Made by a program: the position numbers and the translations under genes. From assembly GCA_021847625.1 (NCBI GenBank), contig JAJZQK010000066.1:1-10287 (forward strand): a DNA stretch of 10,287 nt, in the 5' to 3' direction. The notes under the pieces are model-generated. The model was not told the origin of the DNA. It ran no database searches and saw only the letters and a list, made by a program, of their open reading frames with translations. This document shows positions 6,497-10,287 of the stretch, in pieces (the first letter of the stretch is position 1; each line of letters begins with the position of its first letter). The DNA is from Chloroflexota bacterium. Its GTDB lineage: Bacteria > Chloroflexota > FW602-bin22 > JAMCYS01.

Positions 6497-6546
6497 TGTA
6501 GGAGCGGCGTTTCGCCGCCCGAGGGCGCGGTGACCGCGCCCCTACA
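6497..6546. repeat. 50-base double-hairpin repeat element with TGTAGG/CCTACA ends
   Basis: The ends TGTAGG (6497-6502) and CCTACA (6541-6546) are perfect inverted repeats, extending to 10 bases with one mismatch. Inside are two hairpins: GCGGCG-TTT-CGCCGC (6504-6518) and GGGCGCGG-TGA-CCGCGCCC (6523-6541). The compact cloverleaf-like layout is that of dispersed non-coding repeats seen in many environmental GC-rich genomes. Such elements are usually non-autonomous and occur in many copies between genes. Copy number here cannot be judged from one window. Confidence 0.7.
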
Positions 6547-6638
6547 CCCGGGCGCCAGCGCCTTCAGGGGAGCGATGAGCATTGGGCCCATCACTCATCA
6601 CTCGTTACTCACAGGACTTCCACGGTGGATGGGTTGCC

Positions 6639-6696
6639 ACCACGGAGGCCAAGGAGTGCATCGGGCACTCTCCCTATCCTCCGCGCCCTCTGCGGT
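6639..6696. repeat. Nested imperfect inverted repeat
   Basis: ACCACGGAGG (6639-6648) pairs with CCTCTGCGGT (6687-6696) with two mismatches, and inside it GAGTGC (6654-6659) pairs exactly with GCACTC (6665-6670). The CCACGGAGG...CCTCTGCGGTTGA wording resembles dispersed 'ACCACGGAGG...CCTCTGTGGT' repeats found between genes in many genomes. It looks like a degenerate copy. Confidence 0.45.
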
Positions 6697-6997
6697 TGAT
6701 CCGGCTCCCACCGTAACGCGACGGCAGCATTTTCACGGGGATTGGCAAGAGAGAGGGGAGGCTGCTGAAAGGGGCCGCTCTGGACAGCGAAAGCGCCTCG
6801 AAGTGCCGGCAAGAACACTCCGAAGCGCTCTCTCAACGAGGGCTTGGGTGATGGTGGTACAGTAATAGTACTAGGAACTTCCTCCTATGTCCAGTAGACG
6901 TAAGTTAAGATATGGTGAAGACTACAGGCAAGCCTTCTCACGCCACAAAAGCGCGCTTCTCGGCCACAGAGGCGAGGCCCATCTGCCCGGCGGCTCG

Positions 6998-7053
6998 CCC
7001 GCCCCGGGCGGGTCGTCCAGGACATTCCCCGGCTTGGCGATGAACCCCGGGGA
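6998..7053. repeat. Two GC-rich hairpins upstream of the methyltransferase promoter
   Basis: CCCGCCC (6998-7004) and GGGCGGG (7006-7012) form an almost gapless palindrome. TCCCCGG (7026-7032) and CCGGGGA (7047-7053) form a 7-bp stem with a 14-base loop. No T-tract follows either one. They lie before the promoter at 7078, so they are not part of the methyltransferase leader. They could end an unseen transcript or bind a regulator. Confidence 0.4.
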
Positions 7054-7077
7054 CGAAGAGTGCCACGGCTCCCCCGG

Positions 7078-7106
7078 TTGCATGGTTGGCAGGCGGGTGC
7101 TATCAT
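7078..7106 (+). promoter_or_regulatory. Sigma-70-type promoter of the methyltransferase gene
   Basis: TTGCAT (7078-7083) and TATCAT (7101-7106) are separated by exactly 17 bases, and TGC directly before the -10 makes it an extended -10 element. Transcription would start near 7113, leaving a leader of about 23 bases, too short for a riboswitch. Confidence 0.7.
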
Positions 7107-7135
7107 CAGCCCTTGGAAGTTCAAGGGAGTGAGTG

Positions 7136-8011
7136 ATGAGAAAGAACATACTTGATAGATTGGCCAACGGCCACGTGCTGGTCTGCCACGGCGCCGTGGG
7201 CACGATGCTCCAGGCGGCCGGCGACGACTTCAACCGGGCCCCGGAGATGCTGAACGTCAGGCAGCCGGAGAGGGTGCTGGCCGTCCAGCGGGCCTACATA
7301 GCCGCCGGGGCCGAGGTCCTCTCCTCGTTCACGTTCGGCGCCAGCCCCATCAAACTAGGGCGGGCCGGCCTGGCCGGCGAGGTGGCCGAGGTGAACCGGG
7401 CCGCGGTGCAGGTGGCGCGAGCGGCGGCCGGGGAGGATAACTACGTCGCCGGGGCGCTAGGCCCGACGGGGGAGATCCTCGAGCCCTACGGCGACCTGGC
7501 CGAGGAAGAGGCCGTGCGTTCCTACGCCGAGCAGGCGGCGGCCCTGGCCGCGGCGGGCGCCGACTTCTTCTGGGTACGGACCATCTCCGACCTGGCCGAG
7601 GCGCGGGCGGCGATAACGGGCATCCGCGAGGTCAGCGCGTTGCCCATCTTCTGCACGATGACCTTCGACACGGGCGGCCGGACGATGATGGGCACCAGCC
7701 CCACCCAGGCGGCGCGGACCCTCGCTGACCTTGGCGTGGCCGCCCTCGGCAGCAACTGCGGCCAGGGTCCCGAGGGGATGGAGGCCGTCTTGCAGGAGAT
7801 GGTGGCCGCCTGCCCCGGGGCGGTCGTGATCGGCCAGCCCAACGCCGGCATACCCGCGTTGGAGGGCGGGGAGACCGTCTACGACGTCGGCCCCGAGACC
7901 TTCGGCGAGTACGCCGCCCGCTTCGCCGAGTTGGGGGTGAAGGTGGTCGGCGGCTGCTGCGGCAGCACCCCCGCCCACATCGCCGCCATCACCAGCGCCC
8001 TACGGAGGTGA
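7136..8011 (+). CDS. Homocysteine S-methyltransferase family protein (zinc-dependent)
   Basis: A 291-residue (beta-alpha)8 barrel of the S-methyltransferase family (BHMT, MmuM, N-terminal domain of MetH), cytoplasmic enzymes that pass a methyl group to a zinc-bound thiol. The three zinc cysteines are present: GSNCGQGP (Cys208) and GGCCGSTP (Cys274, Cys275). Also seen are GAVGTMLQ (19-26), SFTFGASPIKL (64-74), GALGPTGE (106-113) and MTFDTGGRTMMGTSP (175-189). Oddities: the strand 1 Asp of DGAMGT is His18, and the Glu of the ETMxD segment is Arg148. In BHMT the equivalent acids hold the homocysteine amino group, so the acceptor may differ. No cobalamin domain is attached. The ATG at 7136 is six bases after AGGGAG (7124-7129); the GTG at 7133 would leave only three. 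Family is sure, substrate is open. Confidence 0.9.
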   Translation: MRKNILDRLANGHVLVCHGAVGTMLQAAGDDFNRAPEMLNVRQPERVLAVQRAYIAAGAEVLSSFTFGASPIKLGRAGLAGEVAEVNRAAVQVARAAAGEDNYVAGALGPTGEILEPYGDLAEEEAVRSYAEQAAALAAAGADFFWVRTISDLAEARAAITGIREVSALPIFCTMTFDTGGRTMMGTSPTQAARTLADLGVAALGSNCGQGPEGMEAVLQEMVAACPGAVVIGQPNAGIPALEGGETVYDVGPETFGEYAARFAELGVKVVGGCCGSTPAHIAAITSALRR

Positions 8012-8012
8012 T

Positions 8013-8186
8013 GTGCTACCTGGCATTACGATCTGTGTGATACTTGGCGCCGACGCAAATACTACGGGGGCACGCGGTTTCCGACACGACGAGGCGGAAG
8101 ATGGTAGTCTGGGAGGTCTGACGACGATCGTACGGCCGCTCATCGGCCCGCTCGTGATACCGACGCCAAGCGCATCGTTCACTTAG
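8013..8186 (+). CDS. Possible small protein of unknown function, 57 residues
   Basis: I do not recognise this ORF. A GTG at 8013 begins two bases after the methyltransferase stop (8009-8011), and CGGAGGTGA (8003-8011), a strong Shine-Dalgarno, overlaps that stop. The frame stays open for 57 residues to TAG at 8184-8186, with a hydrophobic start (LPGITICVILG), an acidic middle (HDEAEDG) and a hydrophobic tail (IVRPLIGPLVIPTP). Its third codon positions are less GC-biased than those of the neighbouring genes. It may be a coupled small gene, a gene remnant or chance; the antisense frame is open too. No terminator is visible between here and the convergent helicase gene. Confidence 0.3.
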   Translation: MLPGITICVILGADANTTGARGFRHDEAEDGSLGGLTTIVRPLIGPLVIPTPSASFT

Positions 8187-8219
8187 TACGCCAGCCCTGC
8201 GGCACCATTATGGCATCGC

Positions 8220-10287
8220 TCAGGCTTCGATCCAGTTCTGTACGCGGGTCAGGCAATTCGGTAGGTCATCTCGAATCTGATAGACCCAGAAGCGCATCAC
8301 GTCCCAGCTAAGCTCCATTAGTCTCTGGTTCCTAATCTGATCCCTGCGGCACAACTCGCCGTCCCAGTTGCGGTGGTAGCGCTCCCCGTCGACCTCGATA
8401 TCCAGTCGCCTATCGCCAGCAATAACAGCCAGATCCAGGAGGTACTTCTCCACCGAGTACTGAGGAATTGGGTGGACCCCATGCTGGTACAGCGCACGAT
8501 AGAACAGGCGCTCCCAGTCGGACACCAGCTCTGGCTGCGCAACGGCCGGGTACTCAGGTCCAAGCTCTGCTCGCAGCTCAGCCTTTGACGCCCGGTGCCC
8601 ATCCCTTACACGGTCAACATATGAGGCAAACTTCGATAGGAAATCCACGCCGCAACTGCGCGCTGTCGCCTGGTCGCCGACGACGATGAGAGCGGCTCGT
8701 GCCCGCGTTATCGCGACGTTGAACAGGTTAGGGTTACTCCTAAGAAAGCCCAGGGCACGATCATCTACGCCAGGTGATATGGCCGGGGAAAAGATCATCA
8801 CATCGCGCTCATCGCCCTGGAACTTGTGAACCGTGTCGGCTAGGAAGTCCACCTCTGCTATGCGGCGACTCAGCCCATCGTTTTGATAGACTAGGTCCCT
8901 GATGCGATTCGCCTGGGCCCGGAACGGACTCACGACACCGATGCTGCCGCAGTATCCTTGACTGAGCAATCGCTCGATTTCCGAGACGACCTTGTGGGCC
9001 TCTTCCTCATTCACCGCGCCCCCTGTTCCCGGCCGAACCGCCTTGCCCTGAACATGGACCCAGCGAACGGCCGGCTCATCCGGTCGAGGTCGCCGCAGAC
9101 GATCATAGTTGGTAGCAACTCTCAGACGCCGCTCGTAGAACGTCTCGTTCGAGAACTCGATAATGTCGGCATGCGATCGGTGGTGGTCACGCAGAGCAAC
9201 GATATCCTCACTCCTGCATAAGCTGGTTGCGAGGTCAAACAGGGACTGATGGGAGTACGCCCATGCAGGATAATCGTCTATCAAGTCATGCTTGCTGAGA
9301 AGCTGCTGGTCTTTGTATGTCGGCAACGTGCTGATGTGCCGCAATTGCATCGGATCGCCGATTATCACAACCTGACGAGCGCGGTAGAGGAGAGGCAAGG
9401 CCGAGGCTATGTCACATTGGCTAGCCTCATCGATGACCAGAAGGTCAAAGAAGCTCGGGGTAAACGGCACTCTTCCTCGTGCCGACAGCGAAGTGACGGC
9501 CCAGCACGAGAGAATGGTAGTAATCTGAGGGAAGAGCTGACGATATTGGCTCAACACCCGTTGCCCGGGCTGCTGATTTCCGCCGTTTGCTAACAAGTTT
9601 AGCAGCGCACTGTATTGGCCGAGAAGGTTTCGCTCTGCGGGGCTCATTCGCGAAGGCTGGAGCCGCAACCATGTCTCCCACAGGCGCTCGGAATTCGCGC
9701 GCAGTTCTTCGGTCAGGGCTCTCCATTGCCTGCTTAACTCTCCCAGCGACGGTGACTGCGTGAGAGCAGTTAGTTTCTCAAAGTACTCCTTCACCTCCAC
9801 GACGAGCGAAGTCCGGGTTGCCAACCGGCTACCATACTGGATCCATTGACCTACAGTCGTTAAGTCGATTTCTCCCCCCGGAATTGGCAAGCCGATATCC
9901 TGCGCAGTCTGCTGGAAATCCCCACTGGCCTCGGTAAGCCGTGCGAAACGCCGACTGCAAATGAGCGGCCAGATAAGGCGCGTCGTGAACGCTTGCTTAG
10001 CTAAGTCCGCCTGATCGATGACCGTTTGCAGTAGTCGAGCTCTTTGCTCCACTTCTGCACAGCCAACATCCCGAAAGCTCCTGAACGCCTCTTCGCCTAC
10101 CTCCTGACGCACCTGCTCCACGCGCTGCTCCAATTGATCGACGTCGTTGCGAAGAGCAACTAAGTCTTGGAGCCTCCTATCGAGGGCATTCCATCGGTCC
10201 CTTATCTGTGTATGGATGGTCTCGTATTCGGAATACCGCGCTATGTCAGCCTCCGTAGAGGAAGCGGCGAGTAGACCCACGAGGTAC
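8220..10287 (-). CDS. Superfamily 1 (Upf1/Dna2-like) helicase with C-terminal nuclease-like domain (N-terminus cut off)
   Basis: The frame runs off the right edge; about 688 residues are visible, numbered here from the codon at 10280. Residues about 20-70 look coiled-coil, and 1-250 fit the insertion between motifs I and II. Helicase motifs: LLVIDEASQCD (280-290), VVIIGDPMQL (304-313), HHRSHADIIEFSNETFY (366-382), VVSPFRAQ (449-456), TVHKFQGDERDV (483-494) and NVAITRARA (521-529). Walker A must lie outside the window. Residues about 585-686 resemble the Vsr/DUF559/MTES_1575 PD-(D/E)xK fold: DWERLFYRAL, LLDLAV (Asp616), IEVDGERYH (Glu629, Asp631) and WDVMRFW. The protein stops there, without the DUF3320 tail of DUF4011-type relatives. 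It would unwind and perhaps cut nucleic acid; defence or repair is inferred. GC content is visibly lower than in the neighbours. Confidence 0.93.
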   Translation of the reverse strand, partial: YLVGLLAASSTEADIARYSEYETIHTQIRDRWNALDRRLQDLVALRNDVDQLEQRVEQVRQEVGEEAFRSFRDVGCAEVEQRARLLQTVIDQADLAKQAFTTRLIWPLICSRRFARLTEASGDFQQTAQDIGLPIPGGEIDLTTVGQWIQYGSRLATRTSLVVEVKEYFEKLTALTQSPSLGELSRQWRALTEELRANSERLWETWLRLQPSRMSPAERNLLGQYSALLNLLANGGNQQPGQRVLSQYRQLFPQITTILSCWAVTSLSARGRVPFTPSFFDLLVIDEASQCDIASALPLLYRARQVVIIGDPMQLRHISTLPTYKDQQLLSKHDLIDDYPAWAYSHQSLFDLATSLCRSEDIVALRDHHRSHADIIEFSNETFYERRLRVATNYDRLRRPRPDEPAVRWVHVQGKAVRPGTGGAVNEEEAHKVVSEIERLLSQGYCGSIGVVSPFRAQANRIRDLVYQNDGLSRRIAEVDFLADTVHKFQGDERDVMIFSPAISPGVDDRALGFLRSNPNLFNVAITRARAALIVVGDQATARSCGVDFLSKFASYVDRVRDGHRASKAELRAELGPEYPAVAQPELVSDWERLFYRALYQHGVHPIPQYSVEKYLLDLAVIAGDRRLDIEVDGERYHRNWDGELCRRDQIRNQRLMELSWDVMRFWVYQIRDDLPNCLTRVQNWIEA

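Larger units (their letters stand above)
6295..7135. other. Gene-free palindrome-rich gap of 841 bases
   Basis: This stretch between the divergent moeA operon and the methyltransferase gene holds no convincing gene. Six-frame ORFs in it lack any family signature and run through repeats. Seen inside: the moeA leader and promoter; palindromes at 6386-6404 and 6416-6431; a 50-base double-hairpin repeat (6497-6546); an imperfect palindrome around GGGCCC (6574-6599) running into three heptamers ATCACTC, ATCACTC, GTTACTC (6590-6610); a nested inverted repeat (6639-6696); two GC hairpins (6998-7012 and 7026-7053); and the methyltransferase promoter (7078-7106). In about 6700-6990 I see nothing identifiable. 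Confidence 0.7.

Noticed and set aside
6295..6594. 100-residue N-terminal extension of the first MoeA
   Set aside because: It would run through a promoter-like element, palindromes and a dispersed repeat; the ATG at 6294 has a ribosome site and fits the family length.
6341..6865. 174-residue plus-strand ORF in the gap
   Set aside because: It crosses the 50-base repeat and other palindromes and shows no domain.
6868..6886. Recombination site resembling an FRT arm (ACTAGGAACTTCC)
   Set aside because: Only one arm-like stretch, no paired inverted arm or spacer, and no recombinase nearby; chance similarity.
7021..7135. SAM, SAH or cobalamin riboswitch ahead of the methyltransferase
   Set aside because: The promoter at 7078-7106 leaves a leader of about 23 bases, and I recognise no conserved riboswitch core upstream.
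8012..8219. tRNA or other structured RNA between the convergent genes
   Set aside because: No acceptor stem, anticodon arm or T-loop consensus could be found; only short stems such as GGCCG-CTCAT-CGGCC.

Overview
The window is a GC-rich bacterial chromosome segment carrying eight well-supported protein genes, two of them cut by the window ends, plus one doubtful small ORF. The high GC of most genes, the MoeA/periplasmic-binding-protein fusion and the style of the dispersed hairpin repeats would suit a Chloroflexota-like or similar environmental lineage. No marker gene is present, so this assignment is weak.

Layout from left to right: (1) the 3' part of a Bcp-type peroxiredoxin; (2) a gene-free stretch with three copies of a short palindromic repeat; (3) a small FMN nitroreductase; (4) a protein of the orotidine-5'-phosphate decarboxylase fold, with its own promoter and apparently without the catalytic residues of that family; (5) a GC-rich palindrome that may end its transcript; (6) a small membrane-anchored SH3 protein with its own promoter. 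On the minus strand follow (7) two molybdopterin molybdotransferase paralogues in an operon, a plain MoeA upstream and a MoeA fused to a substrate-binding-like domain downstream. Next come (8) an 841-base gene-free gap full of palindromes and (9) a homocysteine S-methyltransferase-family gene with a strong promoter. Last is (10) on the minus strand, a large superfamily 1 helicase with a C-terminal nuclease-like domain, cut by the right edge.

The genes do not form one pathway. The clearest functional unit is the moeA pair, which should insert molybdate or tungstate into molybdopterin. The peroxiredoxin and nitroreductase are stand-alone redox genes. The helicase-nuclease differs from its neighbours in base composition and looks like an accessory, possibly defence or repair, gene.

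The points most worth a second look are the two enzyme-fold proteins whose key residues are replaced: the decarboxylase-like barrel at 1405-2214, which lacks the catalytic lysine and a phosphate-binding arginine, and the methyltransferase at 7136-8011, which keeps the zinc cysteines but has His and Arg where acidic residues normally hold homocysteine. Both may act on substrates other than the textbook ones. Three promoters with exact 17-base spacing and TAnCAT -10 boxes (1297-1325, 2344-2372, 7078-7106) are also visible.
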